Source of the DNA: Phyto melanocephala
Lineage: Eukaryota > Arthropoda > Insecta > Diptera > Rhinophoridae
Direction: 5' to 3'
Length of the DNA: 64,000 nt
Assembly (NCBI GenBank): GCA_941918925.1
Contig: OW799235.1
Coordinates: 42,514,201-42,578,200 of the forward strand
Position numbers and translations under genes: made by a program. Positions 1 through 12,440 of this stretch are shown piece after piece. Under the pieces are notes generated by a model. It searched no databases and was not told where the DNA came from. It saw only the letters and a program-made list of their open reading frames with translations. Position 1 is the stretch's first letter. Each line of letters starts with the position of its first letter.

Positions 1-207
1 TGTTTGTTGTTAAGTGTGTTTGGCTGTTGAATTTAAAGTTGTTGTTGGTCGCGATAGTAGCCGCAATAATTATGAATTCTCTGAACAATTCATTTCGTAT
101 TTGCAGGTTGATTCAATTGTTTTTAATTTTAAATATTTTTTCTGAAATTTAATTAAATATAAACTTTTTAAGAATATAATTAAATAAAAACATTAACGAA
201 TTTCTAA
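1..207. other. AT-rich left edge, no gene seen
   Basis: No coding signal or recognisable repeat. The last three bases before the next element (TAA, 205-207) are the left copy of its target duplication. Confidence 0.5.
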
Positions 208-368
208 AAGGCCTATTAGACACGCATACATGTCTTAAGACATGTGTGACGGCAAACTTTGGGTTTAGCTATTACACTGTCGAACTCTGACGGCATACTT
301 CATTACACAGAAATTTTTGAAGCGAAAACATGGCAATGAAGCGGAAAGTTGTCAATAGTTGCATTTTT

Positions 369-1376
369 ATACCCTTCATCTGTGGTGCACAAGGGTATAT
401 ATAGCTTTGTCATTCCGTTTGTTATTTCTACAATTTTAATTTTCGACCCCATAAAGTATATATTTTCTGAGAGCTAATGAATAGAGGAGTCGATTAAGCC
501 CTGGCCGTCTGTCCGTGTGTTGGTTGAAATCAACTTTTAGAAGCAACTAAATGTTCCTCAGACCTGTGTATAGTATCAATCTTTTGCAAATATCCGGGAA
601 TGAATCGCTATTGAAATTCAGTAAAATCGCCCCATAACTTTCTGAGATATGAACAAATAAACGCGATTTCCTGTTTTTTCCTATATTTTTACCATCAATA
701 TTAAAATTTTCCAGCCATACAATTATTTATAGGTACCTTTGTTACTATTATTAGATATAATATGCCTAGAGAGATATTTGTGAAAAATTTTAGATAAATC
801 GGGCTTTAATCGGTAAAGTTATAGGCAAAATTTTTTTGGAAAAATATATATTCCAAAAATTTACAAACGAAAATCAATTTTTTTTCAGCTTCTAGACAAT
901 CGAAAGCGTCAATATTGGTATCATCTGAAAGGACTTGACTAGCGCAATATAAGCACTATAGAAAAAATTAAAACTCATGTTGGCCGCCACTATAAAATGC
1001 GGACAATAAATTTATAAATGGGTCAAATCTGGTATTTTTAAATGTAACTTCTAGAACTCCCTCAATATTGGTAGTAGAACCAGTAGAATGCAGTAAATTA
1101 TTAAAAAATTTAAAATCCAAGATGGCGCCTAAACAACAAAATGGCGGATCAAATTTTTTCAACCCCATCAATATGGGTAACAAATGAAAGGGCTTGATTA
1201 GTTGAATACAGATAACAACGTAAAAATTCAAAATCAAGGATGGCGTCGGAAATAATAAGGAAAAATGGCGTAAAATATGAAATATAAGTTAAGCTACGAT
1301 GCGGGATTATACCTATGTACATGATGGTGAAGGGTATTATCAGATTCGGCACGTCCGAATATAGCACTTTTACTTG
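369..1376 (+). mobile_element. mini-me/HINE-like element, both ends present
   Basis: It begins ATACCCTTCATCTGTGGTG and ends with the hairpin GATTCGGCACGTCCGAATA followed by CACTTTTACTTG, between T-runs. It contains the shared block CCCATAAAGTATATATTTTC, a GTCTGTCCGTGTG stretch and several variants of the phrase about solvent-like direct repeats seen in other copies. It matches the other family members in this window (10512, 13253-16799, 50225, 57705). The minus-strand open frames inside it are repeat sequence, not genes. Confidence 0.7.
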
Positions 1377-1614
1377 TTTTCTATTTCACTTAATTTTTCG
1401 TTTAATGCATTGTATGCATTAATTTTCAATTGTTTATTGTGGTACAGATCTAATTTTATTTGCCACACTTGTGGGAAGCTTTGATATTTCTCAATAAAAA
1501 AAATAATATTAGAAAACGACGAAAACGAAAATAATATTAGAAAACGACATTTTTTTAAATTTCCGATATGCATACAGCAGCGGCAAAAATTTGAATGAAT
1601 TTTTGTATTACCGC

Positions 1615-2042
1615 TTCTCATTGGGCAAGTCACTTGCGCAAGTGACGTACATACATATAAAAACATACATATATAAAAACATCCCATTGTAATATTATAA
1701 ATTTAGTTTACTTATGTGTTTAAAAAAAAATAAAAAATTAAAAGAAAAATTAAAAATAAAACAATAAAAATTTGAATAATATATAAAATAAAAAAAAAAT
1801 TGTTGGCTCACTCTAACCAGTATACCACGTTTGTATGTATGTGTAGATAATTGATAATTGTAGAAATTTCAAACGGAATGACAAACCTATCTATATCCTT
1901 TTTCACTGTGTGAAGAGTATAATAAGTAAAAGAGAACGAAACTTGGGCAAGTCAATTGCTGAGTCTGAACATGAAAGCAAGTTCAAAGAAAAATAAAAGT
2001 AAATAAAAAACTAACTTGAGCAAGTGACTTGCCCAATGAGAA
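1615..2042. repeat. 28-bp inverted arms around a mini-me fragment
   Basis: Arms TTCTCATTGGGCAAGTCACT (1615-1642) and its imperfect reverse complement (2015-2042) bracket a degraded mini-me/HINE-like copy (about 1645-1923). That copy has lost its (GTCY)n region and hairpin. The pair could be a small TIR element that was hit by the repeat. Confidence 0.5.
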
Positions 2043-2796
2043 AGGGGTATATGAAGTATGACAGACACGCTATTAGACGAGTATGTTGGTATGCGGCAGA
2101 CTCAGGTTTTCAAAATTTTTTTAAAACCAACATATATGTCTAACATACTCGACATACATGCTATTACCTACCGTTGCCACATGCAAGTGCAAGTGAAAAA
2201 AACCAATACACTAACACTTTTTTACTAACACAACTACACTTTGGCAACCTGCGACTCAGCTTGCGAAGAAATTTTTAAGCAAGTAAAATTTTTACAGTTA
2301 CGGCAAGTAAAGTGACAAGCCGAAAAACAGTGTTGTCTAATACTGAGTTTTTTGTTAACTCACTAATATATCATACAGTTGTGGTAAATAATTCAGCTAG
2401 TTTTTTTAATAAATATGTATATATTTATATGAAGAATATTAAGAAAAAATATAAATATTCATTTAAAATGTAAGTTTTAATATAAATATAAATTTTTAAT
2501 AAAAAAAAATTATATTAAAAAGTTATATGTCTAAAGGTAACGTTTAATAGTGGCTATTGACAACACTTAATTACCAATTGAAGCAGTGCCATTTGTTTTA
2601 AATTTGTTTGAAGTTTATTTTTTGACGACATTTTATGTTTGTGTTTTTTTTGGAATTTCTCCTGATTTTCGTTAGTAATACGTATACACTACTTGCAAGT
2701 AAGTACTTGCTTGTGGCAACGTAGGGTTACACAGTGAGACTTGGTATGCCATCGTACATGTCTTAAGACAAGTATGCGTGTGTAATAGGCCTTTAA

Positions 2797-3104
2797 AGAA
2801 AATATGTTTTATTATAAATTGTATAAAAAATAGTCTGCTTTTTCGTTTTCCATCAGATGTTACTAGTAATAAAAAATAGAAAATAAAAACAATTTTAAAT
2901 GTATGTATATTGTTTAGAACTCGTTGCAGTTAAGTTATTTACTAACGTAAAATAAATTGATGACACGAATCAATCGGTTGAAAAATAAATTCAAATATTC
3001 CCCCAGAATATTCATAATTGGGCTGTTTGTTAGTTTCTTTTTTTTCGTAAATTTGAAATAAACATTTTGTGCATATGTACATGTGAAATTATTATGCCTT
3101 TGAA
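2797..3104. other. AT-rich spacer, nothing recognised
   Basis: No ORF, repeat arm or RNA gene was seen. Confidence 0.5.
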
Positions 3105-3690
3105 TTTATTTATTTATTTATTTATTTATTCCAATTCCGTAATATAAAGCCACAAAGGCCAATTATAATATATTACATAGTTAGAAAACGCCTAAGCATA
3201 GCCTTATAATAAAAATATAATATACTATACATTATATACATTATTTTACAACTTCAATAACAAACAGTCTCATTTATTTGCTCCCCAAGCATAAAAACAT
3301 TAGGTCATATATTAAGGTAATAATATAAAAAGTAATACAAAAAATAGTCCAGTTAGGGAGGCTCATCACCACAGTTCAAAAAAAGAAAAGAAAAATTAGA
3401 CAGCAGCAAAATGTCTCATAAGTTTTAATTTGAAAACATTATTAGAATGAGTAAAAATACGTAATTCCAATGGCAAGCAATTCCAGTTCTTAATAATTCT
3501 AACAAGAAAGGACCTAGCGTATATAGATCTAAGAATTCTAGGGAAAATTAGGTGCGGATTCCTACGACGAGGAGAAAAAGAAAACGCATTACGTAGTGAT
3601 AAAGGTTTACCATATTTTATAATCTTATAAAACAAGTACAAATTACGAATTTACAAAAGCTTTTAATCACAGTTTAAAGAAAAACACCCT
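3105..3690 (-). pseudogene. LINE 3' end (RT C-terminus, 3'UTR, AAAT tail)
   Basis: The 81-codon frame at 3396-3641 (minus) reads like the tail of a CR1/Jockey-type ORF2 that lacks RNase H, with the segment IIKNWNCLPLELR near its end. Below it comes a 3'UTR containing GGCCTTTGTGGCTTTATATT and a microsatellite tail of five TAAA units (3105-3131). The adjacent LINE-B has a related 3'UTR (GGCCCTAATGGCTTGATATT), so the two are sister families. The copy is 5'-truncated, as is usual for LINE insertions. Confidence 0.7.
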
Positions 3691-3721
3691 GATCAATAAA
3701 AAAATATATATTACTATCTAT

Positions 3722-5593
3722 ATTTCAATTTCAATTTATTTAACACAGTAATATCAAGCCATTAGGGCCAAAATAACAATATTACAAGATAATAAGCCTG
3801 AGTAAAACTATTTAAAAGTATACAATATACAAAATATGTAAATATAAAATTTAATACAAATTAAGACTAAAACAAGAAACAAAACAAGCTTCAAAAGAAT
3901 TCAAAAACAGTTAAGTAGATACTGAGAAGAATTCTAAAAGTTTTAAACGGAAAACATTATTAGATTGAGAGAAAATAGCCTTCAAAAACAGATGTAGAGA
4001 TTCTAGGTATAAAAATTTGAGGATTTCTTGTAGATCTAGTAAACACAAAAGATTCGTACAGCGCTGGTGGTCTAGAATGTTTAATAACTCTATGAAAGAA
4101 GATCATAATTCGATATTTTATAAAGTTATTGAATGAGCATCTAAGATAACAATGAACAAAATCGGAAATGTGTTCACGACGCTTAATGTTGTAAACAAAA
4201 CGTACAACACTATTTACTATACGATTAATTTTCTTCAAGCGTGTATTTAGAACAAGTTCCAGAATAGACTTCAAGACCATAGAGTAAAAGTGACATTAAT
4301 AACGCATGGGCCATATTATACCTAATATACAATGGAATGTGTAAACCAGTAGAGTAAATTTTGCGCAAAATTCTATAAATCTTTCCATTAAGGTTATCAA
4401 TATGATGGTCAAAAGAGAGATAATTATCCAAAATTACACCAAGACACTTCAAATGGTCAACTTGCTGAACACGAATATTATTTAAGACAATATTAACATT
4501 AGGGAAAAAACGATCGGTTGGACCAAACATAATTGCCTTAGACTTGGAAGGATTTAGAGTATTTTGTAAAGTCCATTCACAAACTTGGTCCAAACCAAAA
4601 TTTATATTATTTTGCAACACATCACACGAGTCCATATTACTCTTAAATAGAAGGAAAATATTCTCAGCATAAATAAATGTCTGACAGAGTGATGAGTTAA
4701 CATGAACAGGAAGATCATTCACATATAACACAAATAGGAGAGGACCTAAAATGGAACCTTGAGGGATACCAGAAAACAAAGAGAGACTATTAGATATAAG
4801 TCCTTTCAGCAAGATAAAAAAAATTAATCTACAAGCAGATCTAGAGAAATATTAATCTGAGTTTTTTAATCATAGTAAAATATGAAATAAAACCAAACGC
4901 ATTAGGGAGATCAAGTGAAATGAGAGCACTAAGTCTACCACCATTTACACATTTACGAATAGATTCTGTAAGGCAGAGAAGCATCGAAGTGGTATTGTAT
5001 CCACAACGAAATGCATACTATCCTTCATATATATTCAAAAAGTATGAAGCCAGAATCTGTTTTTAAAAAATATGTTTAAAAGCCTTAGACAAAGCTGGAT
5101 GAATAGAAATAGGCCTCAGATCACCAGGCCCATTAATTATTTTAGATTTTGGAATAGGAACAACTCTAGCAGTTTTCCAAGCAGTGGGAAAAGAAGAAGT
5201 AGTTAGTATACTGTTAAATAAATCAAGAATGTAACTAGATTCCAAAGGATATACCATTCTTATCAATTTAATAGAAATTTTGTCAGCGCCTAGAGAATGT
5301 GATTTAACTTTGGCAAAGGTTTCAACTACATCCAGATCAGTTACACAACTGAAAGAAAACAAGTCAACAGTGTCACCAAAGTCGTCAAAAACAAAATTCT
5401 CAGAAACATTATCACCACCAACAAAATATCTATTCAAAACATTCACATCAACATTGAAGTTATCTGACTCACTATCCATGCAACCATAGCTCCTTAGAAT
5501 TCTCCACATTTTACCAGGAGCCTTTTGCCTTTTTGCGATATTTGCAAAATATTCTCCAATTACACTGCTCAGCAGCCAAATCCTCCATTAAAT
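3722..5593 (-). pseudogene. LINE-B ORF2, reverse transcriptase part
   Basis: Minus-strand frames at 5063-5509, about 4855-5060, 4225-4812 and 3960-4280 form one decayed non-LTR reverse transcriptase. Visible landmarks are VKSHSLGADKISIKL (finger region), motif A decayed to SLDLPNAFG, the block SGIPQGSILGPLLFVLYVND, and the catalytic box reading YAEN where YADD is expected. Stops and frameshifts separate the frames, and the A and C boxes are damaged, so it is dead. There is no RNase H, consistent with a CR1/Jockey-type element. Upstream ORF2 sequence continues at 8761 beyond an inserted transposon. Confidence 0.85.
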
Positions 5594-6357
5594 AAAACTA
5601 TGTGGACTATATGGATTTTGATGCGCTGAACTCAAATCCGTTATCGGTTTTTTTCCATCAGTTAGGGATTTTTTATGGGCGTGGCAAACTTTTTCCCCTA
5701 AATTAGTCAGGTACGGAGACATATTTCATCCTAACTCGAGAACCAGTCATCCAGACACCAAAAGATGTGTAACAAAATTGTATTTATTTTAGTCGAATAA
5801 AATTTTTCTCTATCTAAATATTATCGTTTTGGAACTATTTAAAAATTAATGGAGAAAAAACATTTTTTTCGTGCAAAATTCGTAATATTTTTCAATTTAA
5901 AAATTAAATTAAAAAAATATACATATAAAGCAAATATTCAATATTTTAAACTTTTTTCTGAGAGCTACTTATTTTAGAAATAAAAAAGCCACAAACCTTA
6001 AAAATCGGTTAAAAAATTTATATTTTATTTTCAATTTGCCGCAGGTACCCAATATTGACCAAATATGTGTAATGCAGCAAAAAACGTCAGAGTGGGCGCC
6101 CTAAAGCACCTTGTAGCAACAATAAATGGCAACTATTTTCGTACAACAAAAACAAATACAAGCAAAAAAATTTCCCAGATTGTAATTTTGTAGCAACGCC
6201 TCGCATAAAGCACCCACCCTGTCGTCACCCGTAGATAACTTCAAATTACAATAAAAAATTAAAATATTTACGGCCTATTTTACTTTAAATAACACAAAAT
6301 TTTTGTCAATAATTATTAATTTTTATTTTGGAAACATTGTTAAAATAAAAAAGTAGT

Positions 6358-7680
6358 TTAAGCTGTCCATGCTCTTTCTTCCACATCATTCAATTTCGGT
6401 CTAAAGACCTTGTCCTTCATAAGCTGTCGTATTTGTGGACCTAGAAATATGCTATCTTTTACTTTAGCATCTCTGATTCTAGGAAATTTGCTCTTAATGT
6501 ATAGAAAGCCTTCACCGTCCTTGTTCATTGCTTTGACAAAATTTTTCATTAGGCTTACCTTTATGTGAAGAGGAGGCAGAAGAGTTTGTTCTTTTTAATT
6601 TAAAGGCTCTTCTGCTACATTTTTTTCTCCTGGAATAAAATTTACTCTTTTCGGCCAAATATTAACATTGTAGTGTTTTTCTTTTGCGCGGCTATCCCAT
6701 TCACATAAGAAGCAATAAAACTTAGTATATCCACTTTGCAATCCATTTAACATTGCTACGACTTTCAAATCTGCACATACGTTCCATGAGTAATGTGAAT
6801 ATTTAATTTTTTTGTAGTATCATCTTCATGCTACAATAGTTTTCTTTCATATTTCTTGCATACGCGAGTGGGACCGATGGAAATTTGTTGCCATTGTAAA
6901 GTAAAACGGCTTTCAAACTTATCTTGGATGCATCAATAAAAAGCCGCTTATCCTCAGATTTATGATTGAGACACAGTTGTCGCAAAAGTCCATCAGCATT
7001 ATCACAAAATACCAAACCTTCCTCTCTGCTGAAATAACTCAAAAAAGGTTGTTCTCTATTTCGAAAGTACGAGACGTTAACGTCCTTTTGCACCAAATTC
7101 CATTCTCTTAGTTGGGATGCGAAGCTCGGACTAGTTTTTTGATAGCCCTCATTTACGAACTAAGTTATTCATGCAGTTTAATTTGGAAAATAAGGTTTAA
7201 TTGTTGAACTTTCAAATGAATGCGAAGAAACATACATGCTGGCGTAAGTGGATTGAGTTGCTGCAAAAAGCCCATCTTCTTCATCGTCTGTAGGAGGCAA
7301 TGGAGGTAAAAATTTACTTGTAAACTGGTCGTTTGACGCATGAGGTATTTCGATATGTAACTTTATTTTTGGTTTTTTTGATAAACCCACGTGTTTTAGT
7401 ATGGCAAAAGTAGCAATCATTTTGATGATTTTCTGGTTCACTCAAAATCGCTAGCTTCATAAACGGCAAAGACTTATGACTTCCTTTTGAACAACCTCTT
7501 AAAGAACTTGCACAGCTACTACAACATATTTATGGCAGCCAATTTTTATCTCTATCATCGATAGGAAACCCAAAACAACGGCGATAAGCATTTTTAATCT
7601 TGAAAGATATTGTCTCCCGTTGAGTACTTAAAGTTAGATCGCCACATACGTAACAAAATTAGTTTGGAGATTTAATACAA
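6358..7680 (-). pseudogene. Decayed transposon protein, CYFC/LPPLHIK family
   Basis: Read on the minus strand, the pieces are in order: FCYVCGDLTLSTQRE (about 7660), a CxxC/SLRGCSKG segment, EPENHQNDCYFCH (about 7430), LFIDASKISLKAVLLYNGNK (6880-6950), VCADLKVVAMLNGLQSGYTK (6720-6790), CEWDSRAKEKHYN, LPPLHIKVSLMKNFVKAMNK and a C-terminal GPQIRQLMKD. From memory this order matches a large group of repetitive, mostly unannotated proteins in arthropod and cnidarian genomes, with paired cysteines and two conserved Asp segments suggesting an RNase H-like transposase fold. Several stops and frameshifts interrupt it. Its position between long TIRs supports a transposase role, which is inference. Confidence 0.7.
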
Positions 7681-7998
7681 ATCCTTGATATTTTGTAATA
7701 TGAAAGCGTTTGTGGATTCTTTAATTGCTTTATTTCTTTACACAATAACAAAGTACACTATAAGCTCTATTTACTGTTCCTATTTTAACCGCACGATATT
7801 GAAATTAAAGTGACTCACTTATTGTCCATCAGCTGCTATACATACAATAAATACTAGAATCCACCCTAATGTTCTTAATTTGAAATCACAGGTAATTGAA
7901 AAATACTGCTATAAATTTAAATTCCAAGAACTATGCCAAATACCGTTGTACTTTAGTTCCATTACCTGCTCACCTAACGAAATGTTACATATGTATAT

Positions 7999-8266
7999 CA
8001 TATCGATGCCTTACTTTCTCAACCTCGTATCTTAAAAAATACGGTTTTGACTTTTTCATATCAAACGATTGTTTTATGCTTTAACTAAAATATATTAGTA
8101 TATTATAACTACTAATATACATACATAAATACAATCAATTCCTTAATAATTGCATTTAAACTTTTAACCAAACACCGAAGTATAGAAAGATTAACCGTTG
8201 TTCTTTTCTATCCTGAAAAATTTTATTTTTTAAGATACGAGGTTGAGGAAGTAAGGCATCGATATG
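7999..8266. repeat. Foldback, 42-bp arms
   Basis: CATATCGATGCCTTACTTTC at 7999 onward pairs with 8225-8266 over 42 bp with one mismatch, leaving a loop of about 184 bp. It sits just inside the right TIR of the 5594-8760 element. It could be a small MITE or part of the host element. Confidence 0.7.
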
Positions 8267-8760
8267 TAAGGCTGGTTGCATTACAATATTGGGTACCTGC
8301 GGTAAATTGACAATAAAATCTACATTTTTTAAGCGATTATGGTTTATGGCTTATTTTCTTTCTAAGATAAGTAGCTCTCAGAAAAAAGTTTAAAATATTG
8401 AATATTTACTTTACATTTTTTTTTAATTTCATTTTAAAATTGAAAAATATTACGAATTTTGCACGAAAAATTTTTTTTTCTCTATTAAATTTTGAATAAT
8501 TCCAAAACGATAAGAGATAAAGAAAAATTTTATTTCACTAAAATAAATACAATTTTGTTACAAATCTTTTGGTGTTTAATTTTTTGGTTAACAATTTTTC
8601 GGATGACTGGTTCTCGAGTTAGGATGAAATAAGTCTCCGTACTTGACTAATTAAGGGGAAACAATTTGCCACGCCCATAAAAAAATCCCGATTTGATGGT
8701 AAAAAGCCAACAACGGATTTGAGTTTAGCGCATCAAAATCCATATAGTCCACATAGTTTT

Positions 8761-9830
8761 AACTAACGGGAAGACAAAAAATGATTTTTTGTAGAGCAGT
8801 GTTATTTACAGAAAGATGACATAAGTAAGATTGATATGCAAGTTGACTTAGAGAACACGCATAAATAATCTCTCTAGATTTCATCCACACCTTCTTAGCA
8901 TTAGAAACATTTCTAAGAACTAAAGGAACAAAGTTAAGTAGTAAATCAAAAAGGGAAATTAAACAACAACATTTATCATCAATATTACCAAGAGAAAAGT
9001 GAGAAAAATCAAAAGTAGACAAGGCAGAATAAACATCATTCAAATTCAAAAGGTTGAAGTCCCTATATTCAATAAATTCTATAACTCGATCAAATATAAA
9101 ATCGAATGACGCAAATAACATAGCGTGGTGAGAAATGAGAGGACATTGAATCTGACCGGATGAACAAACCATTGAAACGTTACTAACTAACCAAAAATCA
9201 ATCAAAAATCAATAATGAGTAGGTCTCTTATTATGAACAATAGATAAATTACTTCGTAAACACATTGACCGGACTAAAATGGATTTAGATATATCAAACA
9301 TATTGCAATTAAAGTCCCCAACAACAATTATATTAGAGTATCTTTAAAACAATTCACTATGATAATTCTCAAATGACCCAAGATCACCATATGGTAAGTA
9401 GACTACGCCTAATAATATTTTTAGTTCATTGGAACAAAATTCAATGAAAAGTGATTCACAAGAGCCAAGTTCAGAAACTTTAAAAACTGTTTTATACTTT
9501 AGGCTAGTAGAAATATAAACAGTTCTGTTAGATATATACGGTTTAAGCCAAGTTTCAGTGATAGCACATATGTTTAAAAACGAACCAAATAGAATAGACC
9601 TCAATTCATCAATCTTTGAAAAATTACGAGAAGGTCTTATGCTTTGACAATTGAGATGAGATGAATATTAAACTTGTTTTCATAAGAACGCAAAACTGAG
9701 TTAATATTAGGTAAGCTACTGAAAGATGGACCAATATTAGGGTTATATGACATAAAACAACAATGCACGGGGGAACCAAAACCAAAAAACTGCAATATTC
9801 TTTAAAATATACATTATTATACATATTTGA
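8761..9830 (-). pseudogene. LINE-B ORF2, endonuclease part
   Basis: Minus-strand frames give NCQSIRPSRNFSKIDELRS then AITETWLKPYIS (9550-9650), GVVYLPYGDL (about 9400) and, near 9125, CPLISHHAMLFASFDF. These are the N-terminal, middle and C-terminal landmarks (ETWL, SHH) of an APE-type LINE endonuclease. Frames at 9344-9604 and 8759-9205 are separated by frameshifts and stops. The RT region follows across the insertion at 5594-8760. The ORF2 start is uncertain, near 9830. Confidence 0.8.
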
Positions 9831-10139
9831 AACAGCTTATCATATAAATAATTAAAAGGAAAAAAAATTTTTACAAATTGAAAATAAGAAAAAAAAAAAG
9901 ATATATTAACTAGAATAATATATAAATAATTATATCTATTAATGCAGAAATAAGTTAGATGTTAAAATCCTCATTAAGAAGGGTAGAACCTTCAACAAAA
10001 TTACAAATAGGCCGACTTCCTAAACGCAAGTTGCAATGCATATTTACATTGCATACACTTCGTAAACGCATATGTAAACTTTCTGGCAACGTCCAATATT
10101 CCTAATCGCTTGGCAACTCATTTTAATAAGTATCAGCTG
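9831..10139. other. LINE-B inter-ORF remnant
   Basis: AT-rich sequence with an imperfect palindrome TGCAATGCATATTTACATTG near 10030. No coding sequence is recognised. The last 8 bases (ATCAGCTG) are the left target duplication of the next element. It presumably belongs to LINE-B between ORF1 and ORF2. Confidence 0.4.
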
Positions 10140-10779
10140 TAGGGATGGGCAAATTGGAAAAATCTATCGATATTTATGATATCGATATTTTATTTTACCA
10201 TCGATATTTATTAATTTAAAATATCGATATATCGACTGAAACATATTTACCTAGTTATCGTTGAAATGATTTACATATGAAAATTAAATACACTCACTTA
10301 TGTACATACAAACAAAAATAGATGTATATATATTAGGCTTCGTAGTAACTTTTTATTCCAATTTTTATAATAAATAAACTAGATATTATAATATATATTA
10401 ATAGTGTAAATGCTCTTATGCGTGAGCTTATAAAAACGAAAATTAGAAAAAATATTTACGATTAAGGAAAGGATCAGTTATATGACTAGATCAAACATAA
10501 AACCAAAAAAAACAAGTAAGAGCACTATATTCGGCTGTGCCGAATCTTTTATACCCACCACCAATTTTGTGTACATTTAAAACACAATATTTATTATTTT
10601 GTTAATCATTATGGAATAATCTCTTTATAATAAAATATGTATCACTTTCTTTGTAGAGGGTGGTTCAATTTTAAAGGCCCTTGTTGAAGGTGAACTACAC
10701 CTAGTCCTTAAATTTGTTTTCTGCATATTACTTGATATTTCTCAATCTCAAACTTACTCAATTTGATCCGTGGAAAGAT

Positions 10780-11110
10780 ACGCAAATGAGCAACGCTTTA
10801 AAGTTATTCAGGTTTTTTATAAAAATGGGCGTTCAAATCAAAATGCATTTTGTGCACTTCGTAATTCTTTTAATCAACATAATCGTTCAAATTCGTCCAC
10901 AATCGGGAGAATTGTAAAAAATATTTAAATTTCTGCAAAACAGGTCTGTATGAAATGTTAGAAAATCTGTGAATGCCTTCTTAGTTCGTTGAATGGGAAC
11001 CATTGCTGTTTTTTGCGATAGTGTGGCAAAAGAGCAGTCAACCTCGCCTCATCATCATGCCCAACAATTGAGCATCAACATTGTCTTTGAAAATTTGGAC
11101 CATCAGATAG
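10780..11110 (+). pseudogene. Mariner-type transposase N-terminal relic
   Basis: Shifting between plus-strand frames recovers pieces resembling the helix-turn-helix region of mariner-like transposases: EQRF-, then YKNGRSNxNAFxALR, QHNRSNSSTI and a following AxAKEQ segment. The sister copy at 57975-58290 preserves the pieces better (YKNGRSNENAFRALRDSFG). Frameshifts and stops make it nonfunctional. It lies in a repeat that is not itself a mariner, so it was captured or inserted and then decayed. Confidence 0.6.
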
Positions 11111-11319
11111 AGAAGTGGCGCCAAGGATGGGGGGGAATTTGGCCGATATTTTGTTAAATACATAAGTGAACCATACAAATTTATAATTACAAAAAGAAAT
11201 ACTAATAATATCCTAAATAATTTGTGTTTTATTTAAATTCAACATCGGTAGGCGTGTCAATGAAGTTTCTGCTAACAAAAAAAGTTAGATATTTCAATAT
11301 AGTGCTTTATTTTCCCAAA

Positions 11320-12440
11320 AACTTTGTCAATAGAGAAATTACATGAATTTAAGATGAACCGTTATATGGAAGGTAGGCGTTAAAGTGGGCGTGTCACCTA
11401 AACTTTTTGGCACAACAATAACATTGATTAGAAGGATATACGTAGCAAATTTGATCATCATACCTCTAATTTTGGCGATTTTATGAGCTTTTAAATTTCA
11501 ATATAGCCCGTTATTATTCCAAAATCATTATTAGTAGAGAAATTATATGAATTTTAGGTAAAACGTTATATGAGAGGTGGGCGTAAAAGTGGGCGTGGCA
11601 CCTTAATTTTCTGGCACAGTAATGAAATTGCCTAGGGGGATATACGTAGCAAATTTTATCATCATACTTCTAATTTTGGCGGTTTTATGAGCTTTTAAAT
11701 TTCATTAACGGTAGATAACGTGAGAAGTGGGCGTTATAGTAGGCGTGTCAAAGTTGTTTTTGCGAATGAGTACAACTTAGGTGTTTCAATAAAGCCCTTT
11801 ATTATTCCAAAATCTTTATTAATAGAGAAATTATATGAATTTTAGGTAAAACGTTATATGGAAGGTGGGCGTAAAAGTGGGCATGGCACCTTAATTTTCT
11901 GGCACAGTAATGAAATTGCCTAGGGGGATATACGTAGCAAATTTTATTATCATACCTCGAATTTCGGCGGTTCTATGAGCATTTAAATTTCATTAACGGG
12001 ATAGATAACGTGAAAAGTGGGCGTTATAGTAGGCGTGTCAAAGTTATTTTTGCGAATGAGTACAACTTAGGTGTTTCAATATAGCCCTTTGTTATTCCAA
12101 AATATTTATTAATAGAGAAATTATATGAATTTTATGTAAAACGTTATATGGGATTTGGGCGTAAAAGTGGGCGTGGCACCTTAATTTTCTGGCACAGTAA
12201 TGACAATGCCTAGGGGGATATACGTAGCAAATTTTATCATCATACCTCTAATTTTGGCGGTTTTATAAGCTTTTAAATTTTATTAACGGTTGATAACGTG
12301 AAAAGTGGGCGTTATAGTAGGCGTGTCAAAGTTATTTTTGCGAATAAGTACAACTTAGGTGTTTCAATATAGCCCTTTATAATTCCAAAATCTTTATTAA
12401 TAGAGAAATTATATGAATTTGTAGTAAAACGTTATATGGG
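11320..12440. repeat. About four tandem repeats of 290 bp
   Basis: The marker CCTAGGGGGATATACGTAGC recurs at 11631, 11919 and 12209 (spacing 288 and 290). A diverged first copy lies near 11425. Each unit carries GTGGGCGTAAAAGTGGGCGT and GTTATAGTAGGCGTGTCAAA. The same array lies in the 57705-61331 copy. Confidence 0.85.

Larger units (their letters stand above)
208..2793. mobile_element. Harbinger-like TIR element, TSD TAA
   Basis: The left end AAGGCCTATTAGACACGCAT is repeated inverted at the right end (2755-2793), and both sides are flanked by TAA (205-207, 2794-2796). The inverted repeat runs about 38 bp and contains the palindrome ACATGTCTTAAGACATGT. A 3-bp TAA/TTA duplication is the habit of PIF/Harbinger elements, so that class is inferred. 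No transposase is left. The interior holds a mini-me/HINE-like copy (369-1376) and a second inverted-repeat insertion (1615-2042). Short CAAGTGCAAGTG-type direct repeats lie at 2180-2330. Confidence 0.65.
5594..8760. mobile_element. Long-TIR DNA transposon inside LINE-B
   Basis: The outer end AAAACTATGTGGACTATATG is mirrored at 8741-8760. The inverted repeats continue inward for about 465 bp (5594-6058 against 8285-8760) with small differences. The interior carries a decayed minus-strand protein (6358-7680). The element interrupts LINE-B between its endonuclease and RT regions. I could not find a clean target duplication: TTAA lies at 5588-5591 on the left and at 8759-8762 on the right, but the ends are then asymmetric. 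Superfamily is left open. Confidence 0.75.

Noticed and set aside
968..1687. Minus-strand open frames of 70-105 codons
   Set aside because: They lie in mini-me/HINE-like repeats and their wording recurs in unrelated frames of other copies; no protein family.
5588..8762. TTAA duplication, hence piggyBac, for the long-TIR element
   Set aside because: The two TTAAs do not sit at equal distance from the TIR tips, and the protein is not piggyBac-like.
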